A stretch of 64,000 bases of DNA from an uncultured Marinobacter sp. (GCF_946886895.1 NZ_CAMPJO010000012.1:1-64000), one strand, 5' to 3'; shown: positions 8,504 to 17,386, counted from the first letter of the stretch. The notes: generated by a model not told the origin, from the sequence alone. Program-made: numbers and translations.

Positions 8504-9373
8504 ATGAAAAAGATTTTGACCACTTACAGCCCTCCTCACGGCCACTGGGTAGGAAACGGCTTTCCAGTACGGACGCTGTTTTCATATGACCGAATGGGGG
8601 CAAGTAACATCACCCCCTTTCTGTTGCTGGATTATGCTGGCCCCGCGACGTTTTCGTCTACCACGGGTAAACGAGGGGTAGGTCAGCATCCCCATCGCGG
8701 CTTTGAGACTGTCACTATCGTCTACCAAGGTGAGCTGGAGCACCGAGACACTTCCGGCGGTGGCGGAACCATTGGTGAAGGTGACGTGCAATGGATGACT
8801 GCAGGTGCAGGCATTGTTCACGAGGAGTTTCACTCCAGACAGTTCTCTGAGACAGGCGGACCGCTGGAAATGGTCCAGCTTTGGGTGAACCTGCCTGCTG
8901 GCGCAAAGAGTACGCCGGCGGCCTATCAAACCTTGCTCAACACCGAGATACCAAAACTCAGTCTGGGCACCAACACCGGCGAACTTCGGGTAATTGCCGG
9001 GGAGTACGAGGGCCACCGTGGGCCAGCAAAAACCCATACCCCCATCAACGTGTGGGACCTGAAGCTGGAACCTGGCGCACATATTACGATTCCGGCACCA
9101 CAGGGACATACCTCCATGGTTGTGGCGCTCAGCGGTACGGTTTTGGTTAACCAGTCCGAGGTGCTCCGAGACGCTGAAATCGCGAGCCTGGAACGAGATG
9201 GGCAGGACCTCACGCTCGTATCGAATAACGACGCGCGTGTGTTGATTCTGACTGGCAAACCCATTGAGGAACCGGTCGTTGGGCACGGTCCATTTGTGAT
9301 GAACACAGAGGAGGAAATTCAGCAAGCCATTATGGATTTCCAAAGCGGACAATTCGGCTTGCTTGATCGTTAG
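8504..9373 (+). CDS. Pirin family protein
   Basis: A 289-aa bicupin of the pirin family. The N-terminal cupin metal-site pattern is QHPHRGFETVTIVYQGELEH, followed by the WMTAGAGIVHEEFH motif containing the other ligands. Pirins bind Fe or another divalent metal; some have quercetinase activity, others act as regulators. The ATG at 8504 follows AGGAGG at 8492-8497. It is divergent from the interrupted LysR gene and followed by a YcaC-type hydrolase, a frequent LysR-pirin-isochorismatase arrangement. A second, distant pirin gene lies at 30519-31430. Confidence 0.92.
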   Translation: MKKILTTYSPPHGHWVGNGFPVRTLFSYDRMGASNITPFLLLDYAGPATFSSTTGKRGVGQHPHRGFETVTIVYQGELEHRDTSGGGGTIGEGDVQWMTAGAGIVHEEFHSRQFSETGGPLEMVQLWVNLPAGAKSTPAAYQTLLNTEIPKLSLGTNTGELRVIAGEYEGHRGPAKTHTPINVWDLKLEPGAHITIPAPQGHTSMVVALSGTVLVNQSEVLRDAEIASLERDGQDLTLVSNNDARVLILTGKPIEEPVVGHGPFVMNTEEEIQQAIMDFQSGQFGLLDR

Positions 9374-9400
9374 CCATTGTCCCTGCGCTAGCGATACGTC

Positions 9401-9418
9401 GGGCCGGTCCGCCGGCCC
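9401..9418 (+). terminator. Hairpin after the pirin gene
   Basis: GGGCCGG (9401-9407) and CCGGCCC (9412-9418) form a short GC-rich stem with a 4-base loop, followed by TTAAAT. The T-run is weak, so it may only attenuate transcription into the YcaC-like gene. Confidence 0.45.
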
Positions 9419-9447
9419 TTAAATCAGAAGATACGAGGAGAACTATC

Positions 9448-10068
9448 ATGGCCTTTGAGTACAAGCGTTTGGACAAAGACGACGTAGCCCTGCTGATGGT
9501 CGACCATCAGGCGGGACTGCTCTCGCTCGTTCGGGATTTCTCCCCCGACGATTTCAAGAACAACGTGCTGGCTCTGGCAGACATCGCGAAGTTCTTCAAC
9601 ATCCCCACCATTCTTACCACCAGCTTCGAGGATGGTCCGAATGGTCCCATGGTCCCGGAGATCAAAGAAGCCTTTCCCGATGCGCCTTACTTCGCTCGCC
9701 CAGGGCAAATCAACGCCTGGGATAACGAAGATTTCGTGAATGCGGTGAAAGCGACAGGGAAAAAACAGCTTCTCATCGCAGGAGTTGTGACAGAAGTATG
9801 TGTAGCCTTCCCTGCCCTGTCGGCAATTGAAGAAGGTTTCGATGTTTTCGTGGTGACGGATGCCTCCGGTACCTTCAACCCAGTGACACGTGACGGTGCG
9901 TGGAGCCGGATGCAGGCTGCCGGAGCACAGCTTGTTAACTGGTTCGCCGTGGCAGGCGAACTGCATCGCGACTGGCGTAACGACATCGAGGGCTTCGGCG
10001 GTATCTTGGCGAGTCACCTCCCCCACTACTCAAATTTGATGCAGAGCTTTGCGTCGCAGCAGAAGTAA
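9448..10068 (+). CDS. Isochorismatase-family hydrolase, YcaC-like
   Basis: A 206-aa cysteine hydrolase of the isochorismatase superfamily, closest in pattern to YcaC. The catalytic Asp is in LLMVDHQAG, the nucleophilic Cys is in GVVTEVCVAF, and the YcaC-like FNPVTRDGAWSRM segment is present. Family length is normal. The physiological substrate of YcaC is unknown. AGGAG lies about eight bases upstream of the ATG. It follows the pirin gene with a weak hairpin between and ends before a strong terminator. Confidence 0.92.
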   Translation: MAFEYKRLDKDDVALLMVDHQAGLLSLVRDFSPDDFKNNVLALADIAKFFNIPTILTTSFEDGPNGPMVPEIKEAFPDAPYFARPGQINAWDNEDFVNAVKATGKKQLLIAGVVTEVCVAFPALSAIEEGFDVFVVTDASGTFNPVTRDGAWSRMQAAGAQLVNWFAVAGELHRDWRNDIEGFGGILASHLPHYSNLMQSFASQQK

Positions 10069-10078
10069 CGTGCAGAAC

Positions 10079-10110
10079 GCACACCCTCACATGGTGAGGG
10101 TGTGCCTTTT
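10079..10110 (+). terminator. Rho-independent terminator after ycaC-like gene
   Basis: GCACACCCTCAC (10079-10090) pairs perfectly with GTGAGGGTGTGC (10094-10105), a 12-bp stem with a 3-base loop, followed by CTTTT. It closes the pirin/YcaC unit. Confidence 0.85.
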
Positions 10111-10151
10111 GTAGCGAACTGGCTATTCCGATAGATATTGGAGGCTATGAT

Positions 10152-10646
10152 GTGTATCACGATGGCCTGATGTTTGGGCTTGTCCCAGACGATATACTGT
10201 ATTTGAAGGTCGGTGCGTCGCTTCGGGCCAGGAAGCCAACAGCAACAGCCAACGAGTCCCAAACTCAGGCGTGGCTCAACGCGTTGCTGGAATCCACGAA
10301 TCATCAGGTATTTGTGGCCGTTTCCGATAGCTCAGTGGTGGGCTGGGCCGTCGCAGAAAGACGCATATCCCTCAGTGAGCTATATACGGCCGAAATAACC
10401 GGGCTAATCGTGAGCTCCAGTGTCCGACGTGGCGGCGTTGGCCGGTTGCTCGTTCACGCTGTCGAGGATTGGTCACGCACGGAGGGGCTCACACGGGTTG
10501 TGGTGAGATCCAATGTGAATCGTTCGGAGTCTCATGAGTTTTACCCATCTGTCGGTTTTGAGCTTACCAAGACAGCCCATGTTTATGTGAAAGATCTCAA
10601 CGGGTGCAACAAACCAAGGGATAACGGATGCGAAAAAACATCCTGA
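10152..10646 (+). CDS. Chimeric GNAT acetyltransferase with a TfoX-derived N terminus
   Basis: From about residue 30 the protein is a GNAT acetyltransferase: VFVAVSDSSVVGWAVAE, then the acetyl-CoA loop VRRGGVGRLL and the EFYPSVGFE C-terminal motif. The first about 22 residues (YHDGLMFGLVPDDILYLKV) instead match the TfoX N-terminal domain, and the normal GNAT N terminus is missing. The GTG start at 10152 has GGAGG at 10139-10143, so the fusion should be translated. The last few codons run, out of frame, into a stub of an SDR gene (10628-10665). This looks like a recombination product; activity is uncertain. Confidence 0.75.
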   Translation: MYHDGLMFGLVPDDILYLKVGASLRARKPTATANESQTQAWLNALLESTNHQVFVAVSDSSVVGWAVAERRISLSELYTAEITGLIVSSSVRRGGVGRLLVHAVEDWSRTEGLTRVVVRSNVNRSESHEFYPSVGFELTKTAHVYVKDLNGCNKPRDNGCEKTS

Positions 10647-10665
10647 TTACCGGTGCCAGTACCGG
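10628..10665 (+). pseudogene. 5' stub of a short-chain dehydrogenase gene
   Basis: These 38 bases encode MRKNILITGAST plus one Gly codon and match the first 38 bases of the intact SDR gene at 14401 in 35 positions. All three differences are silent third-position changes. After 10665 the similarity stops abruptly. The pattern says a related SDR gene once began here and everything past its first 13 codons was lost. Confidence 0.7.
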
Positions 10666-10726
10666 CCATCAAGGCTTCATTTCCTCAGCTATACTCACCT
10701 GTGGCAAATACCAAGGAGGAAATGAC

Positions 10727-11155
10727 ATGAACAGGATAGCAGGTACCCTATTTTCAGCTCTGTTGATGGCACCAGTCGTCACGTTCGCAGAGTCCATGGT
10801 GTCCGAAGCCCCGGCCAATGCCGAGGTGTATTTCATTCAACCATCCGATGGTGCAACCGTCGACAAAACCTGCAGAGTGGTGTTTGGTCTTCGGAATATG
10901 GGCGTCGCGCCTGCGGGCGTCGAGAAAGAATCTGCCGGCCATCACCATTTGCTGATCGATACCGACGTACCTGCTGATTTGAGCAAGCCGCTTCCCGCCA
11001 CGGATCAGGTCAAGCATTTCGGGGGCGGGCAAACTGAAACCGAGATTACACTGCCGCCCGGCAAGCACACCCTTCAGTTATTACTGGGCAATTACGCGCA
11101 CGTGCCGCACAAGCAGCCGGTTGTCTCTGAGCAGATCACGGTTACGGTGGAATAA
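10727..11155 (+). CDS. DUF4399 domain periplasmic protein
   Basis: A 142-aa protein with a Sec signal peptide (MNRIAGTLFSALLMAPVVTFAES). Its mature part carries the DUF4399 pattern: YFIQPSDGATV, VFGLRNMGVAPAG, GHHHLLID and PPGKHTLQLLLG. The fold is thought to be beta-rich and exported; the function is unknown. AAGGAGG about 8 bases upstream fixes the ATG at 10727, rather than the frame that opens at 10628 through the SDR stub. Confidence 0.88.
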   Translation: MNRIAGTLFSALLMAPVVTFAESMVSEAPANAEVYFIQPSDGATVDKTCRVVFGLRNMGVAPAGVEKESAGHHHLLIDTDVPADLSKPLPATDQVKHFGGGQTETEITLPPGKHTLQLLLGNYAHVPHKQPVVSEQITVTVE

Positions 11156-11435
11156 CCGATGGAAGTCTCGATCCAGCAGGGATTTAACTGCTGTTCAGTC
11201 AAGAGCGTCTGAAGACGGTTATCCCGTACCAAACTTTTGTGTCGAGCATCATTCACAAATACATTTCGGACTCTTTACTAGACCTCACAGATAACAAGAA
11301 AATGCGGCCAACGCAAAAACGCGCGGCTGATTTGAGCGTTGGCATCATGCTGTAGTTCCGGGCCGGGTATCTGTATGCGCCCGGCCCGGGAGCCGTGGAT
11401 TTACTTCATGTGCTTGTCAAAGTCGGTGGCGCCAG
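11156..11435. other. Intergenic region with two inverted repeats
   Basis: No gene is seen. GCCAACGC (11307-11314) pairs with GCGTTGGC (11336-11343), and CCGGGCCGGG (11358-11367) pairs perfectly with CCCGGCCCGG (11380-11389). The second is a 10-bp GC stem lying between convergent genes. Neither has a T-run, so classical terminators are not supported, although the second could still end transcription from either side. Confidence 0.5.
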
Positions 11436-11984
11436 TCAGAACTCCCCGTTCTCGTGCCGCCGGGCAATCTCCTTGAATAAATCGAACAGCCCGTCTTCGA
11501 ACAGCCAGGGATCGCCCATTTCGAACATTTGGCAAAAAGGACCATCTGGCGGGATAGTGGAATGTTCGATGCGATTGAGATTGTCGAATGAATACCCGGG
11601 AGTGTGTTCGCCCCCGAACCAAGCGCCCCGTGTGACTCCTAGAGTTTCGCCATTCACTTCACCACGCATATTGAACTTGTCGCGAGGCACAGCATTAGCA
11701 TGGTCTGGCGGCAAAAAGAAGCGTTCAACGGTGTCCACGAACCAGCGAACTCCTGCAATCGGATATTCGTATTGCCGAATAGCACTTCGTCCAGTTTGTC
11801 CTTTCCTATCGGGTAATTGAACTTTCTTGTTTACAATCAGGTGGCCGTCATGAACACAAAAATGCCAGACTTTTGGGGAGGTTCCACTTCTTGCTCTGTC
11901 AGTGCTTACCCCCACTTTCACACAGCCTTTCGGCAGCGAACCTGGATCGATGAAGGGCCAAGGCGGCAGTTTCGGATAACTCAT
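11436..11984 (-). CDS. Hypothetical protein, candidate immunity partner of the upstream toxin-like protein
   Basis: This 182-aa protein (MSYPKLPPWPFIDPGSLPKG...) is soluble, has no signal peptide and matches no family I know. The ATG at 11984 has GGAG six bases upstream and lies one base after the stop of the 740-aa toxin-like gene, so it is translationally coupled to it. An in-frame TTG at 12002 is a weaker start choice. The position right behind a polymorphic-toxin-like gene is where immunity proteins usually sit. The immunity role is inferred from context only. Confidence 0.7.
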   Translation of the reverse strand: MSYPKLPPWPFIDPGSLPKGCVKVGVSTDRARSGTSPKVWHFCVHDGHLIVNKKVQLPDRKGQTGRSAIRQYEYPIAGVRWFVDTVERFFLPPDHANAVPRDKFNMRGEVNGETLGVTRGAWFGGEHTPGYSFDNLNRIEHSTIPPDGPFCQMFEMGDPWLFEDGLFDLFKEIARRHENGEF

Positions 11985-11985
11985 G

Positions 11986-14208
11986 TTATTCTCCAAATTC
12001 AAGCGGGGTTAGATCAACGATTTCGACATAGGCTTCCGGCCCACCCTCGCCGCCGTTGGTCATGGTATGGAAGGTTTGCGGGTTCTTCTCCACCGTGTAG
12101 GTCTCCAGGGCGCCATGGACGACTTTGCCATCCTTCGACAAGGAAATATGCTTCGTTAGGCCGTTACCCTGAAAATGCTCATTGGCTCCGGTATCCATTT
12201 GAATCTTGAGTCGAGTCTCAATCTTCAGAATCTCTTGGGAATCAAGTCCAATATCCGCAAAATAATCCCTCCTTAGATCAGGGTCGTCCCACTCAGCCTC
12301 CCCCATCCCCTCAATAATCTTCTCATATCTGACCTGGTACTCCGGCGTCATCACCACATCCAGCAGTTCGTCTTTATCGGCGTACCGGTCCACATTCTCC
12401 CGAACATGGGCCTTGAGGTTATCGAAGGTCGGAATCAGGGTTTTCGCCCCGGCCTTCTCCGTTGCCGCGTCCTTGTCGATAATCGCCAGTCTGTACATGG
12501 CCTCGGGGTCGTATTTCACCCCCAATTGCTGAGCAATGAGCCGGGGGCAGGTATCGGAGGGTTCAATCTGGTCCAGGGTGGTGGACCAGAACCGCACCTC
12601 GCCGCCGGGGCCGGACCGCCCCAGGTTGCCGGCCATGGCGCCTTCGGGCTGTTTGTAGCCATCCACGTGCCGCTGTTCCACCAGGCGGACGATAAACCGG
12701 TCGTTGTCCAGGCCCCGGCTGGCCAGTATGGCCAGTTCTTCCTGGGTGTACTTTGGGGTGTAACCGCCACGGGTGATCAGTCGTCTACGGGAAGCGGCCA
12801 GGGCGGCCAGGGCCTCCTTGATGCTGTTAACGTCCAGGCGACGGCTGGCAAGGTCGCGTGGTCTGAGTTCCACGCCTTCGGGCCGGGTGCGGCAGGTGCT
12901 TTCGCACACGGTACCGGTGTCCACATTGTAGTGGTACCGGGTCTGGTAGGTGATTTTTAACCGTGCCGCCAGCTTGCGCAAGGTCTCTCCCAATGGAGCC
13001 AGTTTACGCAGGTAGCGGGGGGCCGCCGCTGCCAGCCCGGCACCACCGGCACTGGCGAGCAGGATGGCCAGCACGGTTTCAAAGGTCAGCCCACCGGCAA
13101 AGTAGCTGAGTTCTGTGCTGTCCTGTACCTGGGCAAGGTCGACGGCAAAGCGGCCCAGCATCTCGCGGGACTCCCGGTCGGCCAGTAACACGTTGGTGAC
13201 CTCGTAGGCTTCGGCCAACTGTTCGCGGGTGATGGCGTCCGGGTCGAAGCCCAGGGCGTCGACCAGCGCCTGTTTGTTGGTCTCGTCGAAATTCTGCTTG
13301 AAGCTATCCAGCCAGGCCTGATCGGAGGCGTCCCGGGTGGCGTTCCAGGCAGATTGCAGTGCACGGCTGTAGTAGCCCAGATGGGTCAGGTTGGCGATGG
13401 CGAGATTGTTGGCGATCAACCCCACGGCACTGTCCCACAGCCCCAGGAAGCCGTGGACGAAATGAACACCGGCCTTGATCGTTAACGGCAAAGGCTCTGT
13501 CGCATCATCCAGGCGATCCGCTTCCCTGCGTTCGCGGGCAAGGATTCCGTCCATCTCGGCCTGGAGCTGGCGGCGCAGGATGTTCAGTTCTCCGGCCGGG
13601 GCGGGTTTTCCAAAGCGGACATCGACCACTGGGTCTGCCAGCCCGGTTACGTGGGCCTGGCCGGTGCTGTCCAGATAACCGGACGTTTGGCTGTTCAGGC
13701 CCTCAACCGCATAGGGTGCACCTGCCACGCCCGCGCCGTCGGGCCAGCGGTAAATCAGGTCCAGAACCTGGGCGCCTTGTGCAGGGCCGGGTTTCGGGAT
13801 GGGCGATGGAGGCTGGTACTCCGGTTCAATGGCGGGCGGCAGGCTGTCACTCTTCAACGATACCGGGGCTATGCCACCCGTCGCCTTACCGTCCCAGTGA
13901 TGGTTCAGGGCCTGGGTCAGGCGGGGTGGCAGGTTGGTGACCAGGGCATCCACTTCGGCACGGCGATACCGGAAGATCCCCGGGCTGGCGCCGCTGGCAT
14001 CAAATAATAACCGCTCACCGGTCGCCAACTGTTCCAGTAACTCGTCCCGGTGCTGTCGCGGATCAAGGTTCTCAATGGCATCGCGGTTTGTGGTGTAGGG
14101 ATTGAGTGTATGGCCAACAATCTCCACCGCGCTCATGGGGTGAACCATGGTCAGCAGAGTGGCGGGGGAACGCGGGAGGTCCGTCACATCCGTGAGACGG
14201 TAGCTCAT
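11986..14208 (-). CDS. Polymorphic toxin/T6SS effector-like protein, 740 aa
   Basis: The order suggests a modular effector. A short N-terminal domain (1-100) is followed by a Pro-rich linker (128-145) and a beta-rich segment (GYLDSTGQAHVTGL, 177-190) like those in VgrG/PAAR-associated toxins. A helical middle (240-395) ends in the hydrophobic stretch GGLTFETVLAILLASAGGAG (372-391). A C-terminal soluble domain (about 480-740) contains EVRFWSTT (537-544) and an acidic tail. The tip domain matches no toxin I can name; the STT motif faintly recalls ADP-ribosyltransferases, but this is weak. AAGGA lies 9 bases before the ATG. A small gene follows one base after the stop. No VgrG, PAAR or other T6SS gene is in the window. 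Confidence 0.65.
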   Translation of the reverse strand: MSYRLTDVTDLPRSPATLLTMVHPMSAVEIVGHTLNPYTTNRDAIENLDPRQHRDELLEQLATGERLLFDASGASPGIFRYRRAEVDALVTNLPPRLTQALNHHWDGKATGGIAPVSLKSDSLPPAIEPEYQPPSPIPKPGPAQGAQVLDLIYRWPDGAGVAGAPYAVEGLNSQTSGYLDSTGQAHVTGLADPVVDVRFGKPAPAGELNILRRQLQAEMDGILARERREADRLDDATEPLPLTIKAGVHFVHGFLGLWDSAVGLIANNLAIANLTHLGYYSRALQSAWNATRDASDQAWLDSFKQNFDETNKQALVDALGFDPDAITREQLAEAYEVTNVLLADRESREMLGRFAVDLAQVQDSTELSYFAGGLTFETVLAILLASAGGAGLAAAAPRYLRKLAPLGETLRKLAARLKITYQTRYHYNVDTGTVCESTCRTRPEGVELRPRDLASRRLDVNSIKEALAALAASRRRLITRGGYTPKYTQEELAILASRGLDNDRFIVRLVEQRHVDGYKQPEGAMAGNLGRSGPGGEVRFWSTTLDQIEPSDTCPRLIAQQLGVKYDPEAMYRLAIIDKDAATEKAGAKTLIPTFDNLKAHVRENVDRYADKDELLDVVMTPEYQVRYEKIIEGMGEAEWDDPDLRRDYFADIGLDSQEILKIETRLKIQMDTGANEHFQGNGLTKHISLSKDGKVVHGALETYTVEKNPQTFHTMTNGGEGGPEAYVEIVDLTPLEFGE

Positions 14209-14400
14209 GGGGGCATGTCCTTATGTGGCAATCAACAGGCGGCCTCCTGGCCAGCAACCGGGGCTTACCGTAGCGAATCGTTGATTGATTGGCAATGTCG
14301 TTTTGGACGGCAGACCAGGGCCTGTTCTTCCCTCAATTCCAATAGCATCCAATCATGGTAGCCTTAATGCCAACTACCTGACTGAAACAAGGCAACACCA

Positions 14401-15147
14401 ATGCGAAAAAACATTCTGATTACCGGCGCCAGCACCGGTCTCGGGGAAGGCATGGCGCGAGCATGGGCCGCCAAAGGCTGTAATCTGGCCCTTTGTGCGC
14501 GCAGGGCCGATAAGCTGGAGGCGCTGCAGCGGGAGCTTCAGCAGGCCAACCCCAACATTCGGGTTCTGGTTCGAGGCCTGGACGTGTGCGACTACGATCA
14601 GGTGTTTGAGGTGTTCCGGGGCTTCCGGGAGGAGCTGGGCAGTCTTGACCGCGTAGTGGTTAACGCCGGTATCGGCAGTTCCCAGCCGATAGGCCGGGGG
14701 CACTTTGCCGCCAACCGCCACACCGCCGAAACCAATTTTGTGGCTGCCATCGCCCAGAGCGAGGCGGCCATGGAGATTTTCCGGGAACAGAACAGCGGCC
14801 ATCTGGTGCTGATGTCTTCCGTCAGCGGTGTGCGTGGTTTCCGTGGCCCCCTGAACGTCTATGCCGCCACCAAAGCCGCCGTGGCGTCACTGGCTGAAGG
14901 CCTGCAACTGGATACCAAGGGCAAGCCGATCAACGTCAGCAACATTCTGCCCGGCTACATTCTCACGGATATTAACCGGGATACGAAAAACGCACCCTTC
15001 CGTGTGGACCTGGAAACCGGCGTAAAGGCGCTGGTTAAGGCCATCGAATCCGAAAAACGTCGCGCCTATGTGCCCTGGTGGCCCTGGACACCATTGAGTT
15101 ACGTGTTGAAGTCCCTGCCCTTCGGAATTTTCTCGAGAGCCATGTAA
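14401..15147 (+). CDS. Short-chain dehydrogenase/reductase
   Basis: A classical 248-aa SDR. It has the NAD(P)-binding TGASTGLG motif at residues 8-15, the catalytic Ser in LMSSVSG and the YAATK (YxxxK) active-site motif. An Arg-containing stretch (LCARRADK) after the second strand favours NADPH. The substrate is unknown. The hydrophobic C terminus (WWPWTPLSYVLKSLPFGIFS) suggests membrane association. Its first 38 bases are duplicated as a stub at 10628. Confidence 0.9.
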   Translation: MRKNILITGASTGLGEGMARAWAAKGCNLALCARRADKLEALQRELQQANPNIRVLVRGLDVCDYDQVFEVFRGFREELGSLDRVVVNAGIGSSQPIGRGHFAANRHTAETNFVAAIAQSEAAMEIFREQNSGHLVLMSSVSGVRGFRGPLNVYAATKAAVASLAEGLQLDTKGKPINVSNILPGYILTDINRDTKNAPFRVDLETGVKALVKAIESEKRRAYVPWWPWTPLSYVLKSLPFGIFSRAM

Positions 15148-15198
15148 CCCGCTTGCGTCCAGGGACTTCCCCAACCCGCGCAAAGCCTGAAACGGCTT

Positions 15199-15921
15199 TT
15201 AGCGCACTTTTGAGAGGAACTTCTGGGTGAGCGGGTTCTGCGGATCGGTAATAACCTGCTTGGCCTCACCAATCTCGGCAATCACGCCCTGGTGGAAATA
15301 GGCAACACGATCGGAGACGTCCCGTGCAAATCCCATCTCATGGGTTACGCAGATCATGGTCATGCCCTCTTCCGCCAACAGGCGCAGGGTGTCCAGAACC
15401 TCGCCGACCAGTTCGGGGTCAAGCGCAGAGGTCACCTCATCCAGCAGCATGTAGTCAGGCTTCATGGCCAGCGCACGGGCAATCGCCAAACGCTGCTGTT
15501 GGCCGCCAGACATTTTGGTGGGGTAAACGTCCAGTTTATCGCCCAGGCCAACATGCTCCAGTTCCTTTTTGGCGATTTCAATCGCCTCTTCCTTGCTCAT
15601 TTTCTTCACGATTCTGGGGGCCAGCGCCGCGTTCTCCAGCACCGTCATGTGAGGAAAGGAATTCCATTGCTGGAAGACCATGCCCAGTTTCTGGCGCAAC
15701 CTGTCCTTGTTGGTCTCTTTGGCATGGACATCCACATCATCAACAAGGATTTTGCCCTTGTTGATCCTCTCGATAGCGTTAATGCAGTAAAGAAGGGTCG
15801 ACTTGCCACTGCCGGAGCCCCCGATAACGCTAACGACTTCGCCTTTCTTCACATCCAGGCTGACGCCTTTCAGTACTTCAAGATCGCCAAAGGATTTATG
15901 GACATTCTGGACGCTGATCAT
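15199..15921 (-). CDS. Polar amino-acid ABC transporter ATPase (GlnQ/GltL type)
   Basis: A 240-aa ATPase with Walker A GGSGSGKST, signature LSGGQQQRLA, Walker B YMLLDEVTSALDPE and the H-loop VTHEMGFA. This is the pattern of the polar amino-acid uptake family. Its start overlaps the upstream permease stop by 4 bases (ATGA). It is the last gene of a four-gene unit with two permeases and a binding protein. The amino acid carried cannot be decided from sequence. Confidence 0.93.
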   Translation of the reverse strand: MISVQNVHKSFGDLEVLKGVSLDVKKGEVVSVIGGSGSGKSTLLYCINAIERINKGKILVDDVDVHAKETNKDRLRQKLGMVFQQWNSFPHMTVLENAALAPRIVKKMSKEEAIEIAKKELEHVGLGDKLDVYPTKMSGGQQQRLAIARALAMKPDYMLLDEVTSALDPELVGEVLDTLRLLAEEGMTMICVTHEMGFARDVSDRVAYFHQGVIAEIGEAKQVITDPQNPLTQKFLSKVR

Positions 15922-16571
15922 ATCGCCATTTTCCTCTCAACATACCGGCCGTAGTGGGACAGCGGGTATGAAATAATGAAGTAAAAGATACCAACACCTA
16001 TCAGGATCTCGAGCGGTTGCTGGGTTCTTGAAATCAGTTGTTCCGACGTGCGCAGCAATTCCATGTAACCGATGACCGAGACCAGGGCCGAATCCTTGAT
16101 CACGCTCAGTGAAACCCCCAGCCACGAGGGAAACACGGCGCGCATGCCTATGGGTAACCGGATATGGTAGAGGGTCTGCCATTTGGTCATACCCAGTGAG
16201 CGCGCTGCTGTCTGCATCGAGGGACTCACGCTCTCAAAGCCGCCACGGAACACTTCGCTCATGAAGGCCATGGTGTAGAGTGAAAGCACGATGGAACCGG
16301 CGACAAACGGCGCCAGCGGGTGACCCATGGCCCCTATGAAGGTGGAGAACAGAATAAGCTGAATGATCAGCGGAACGCTTCTGAGCACATCCAACACGCT
16401 GCCGAACAGTACGTTGACCATCCGGCTGCTCTCAGCACGGGCAAAACCCACGATAAGACCGAGAACGGTGCCCACGATAATAGCGACAACGGAAATGATG
16501 ATCGTATTCCATACGCCGGTCAGGATTAAACCGCTATCGCTCCAGGAAAGGGGGGTGAATAACGAGTTCAT
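15918..16571 (-). CDS. Amino-acid ABC transporter permease (second)
   Basis: A 217-aa HisM/GltK-type permease. The EAA-loop region is QTAARSLGMTKWQTLYHIRLP, shared with the polar amino-acid family, and there are about five membrane helices. Its start overlaps the stop of the first permease by one base (TGATG), and its stop overlaps the ATPase start. It pairs with the 221-aa permease upstream to form a heterodimeric channel. Confidence 0.92.
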   Translation of the reverse strand: MNSLFTPLSWSDSGLILTGVWNTIIISVVAIIVGTVLGLIVGFARAESSRMVNVLFGSVLDVLRSVPLIIQLILFSTFIGAMGHPLAPFVAGSIVLSLYTMAFMSEVFRGGFESVSPSMQTAARSLGMTKWQTLYHIRLPIGMRAVFPSWLGVSLSVIKDSALVSVIGYMELLRTSEQLISRTQQPLEILIGVGIFYFIISYPLSHYGRYVERKMAI

Positions 16572-17236
16572 CAGATTTCCCCCTTGAAGAGTCTGCGGGC
16601 AAGGAGCGATGACGCAAACAACACCAGTTTGGTGATAATAAAGTACATAACAGCCGCCACGATGAAGAATTCAAGCGTTCGGAACGACAGCGACTGCAGC
16701 CTCTGTGTGGTGCCAGACAACTCACTCATGCCCACCAGAATCCCCAATGAGCTCATCAGGATGGACCAGACAAACTGGTTGGTCATCGGGTGGTAAATGC
16801 GTCTCAGCATCTGCGGGAGGATGATGTACCGGTAAGCCTGGATGCTGTTCATGCCGAGAGATTTGGACGCGCTGTACTGGGTACTCGGGATCGACTGGAA
16901 TCCACCCCGAAAGGTTTCAGTAAGGTAGCCCGCGTTGATAAACACCAAGGCACTCAGCACGGCAACGTAGGGGCTCAGGTGTATACCAAACGCTCCGAGG
17001 CCAAAATAGGCCATGTAGATCTGAAACAGCGCCGGCGTGTTCCGGGCAACCTCTACCCAGACCGTTGCAATATGGCAGAAGGGCTTGCTGTTGTTCATTT
17101 TGGCAATCGCCAGCAGTATGGCGATGATAACGCCCAGGAGCATAGCCAATACTGAAACGTGCAGGGTGACGAAAGCGCCATTCAATAACTCGGGCATATT
17201 CTGGAACACAACGTTCCAGTGAAATTCGTAGTCCAT
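16571..17236 (-). CDS. Amino-acid ABC transporter permease (first)
   Basis: A 221-aa HisQ/GltJ-type permease with the EAA-type loop SASKSLGMNSIQAYRYIILP and several hydrophobic helices. It lies about 150 bases after the binding-protein gene. The gap is GC-rich and rich in inverted repeats (around 17310-17385), which probably lowers expression of the membrane genes relative to the binding protein, as in many ABC operons. Confidence 0.92.
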   Translation of the reverse strand: MDYEFHWNVVFQNMPELLNGAFVTLHVSVLAMLLGVIIAILLAIAKMNNSKPFCHIATVWVEVARNTPALFQIYMAYFGLGAFGIHLSPYVAVLSALVFINAGYLTETFRGGFQSIPSTQYSASKSLGMNSIQAYRYIILPQMLRRIYHPMTNQFVWSILMSSLGILVGMSELSGTTQRLQSLSFRTLEFFIVAAVMYFIITKLVLFASSLLARRLFKGEI

Positions 17237-17386
17237 ACCTTGGCCATTTTCTTGGAATGGAAGGAAGTTCGATCAACGCTGACGGATAGCCGTGATCAGA
17301 ATTCTAAGCCAGGGCGCAGGGGAGCCAGCGCCCGGCCCGTAGACGTACCGTGGCGGCTGCCTGCCCGGCGGCCGCCCAGTCGGCGC

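Noticed and set aside
11307..11389. Inverted repeats as an integron attC site
   Set aside because: The outer arms do not fit the RYYYAAC and GTTRRRY core consensus, and no integrase gene is near.
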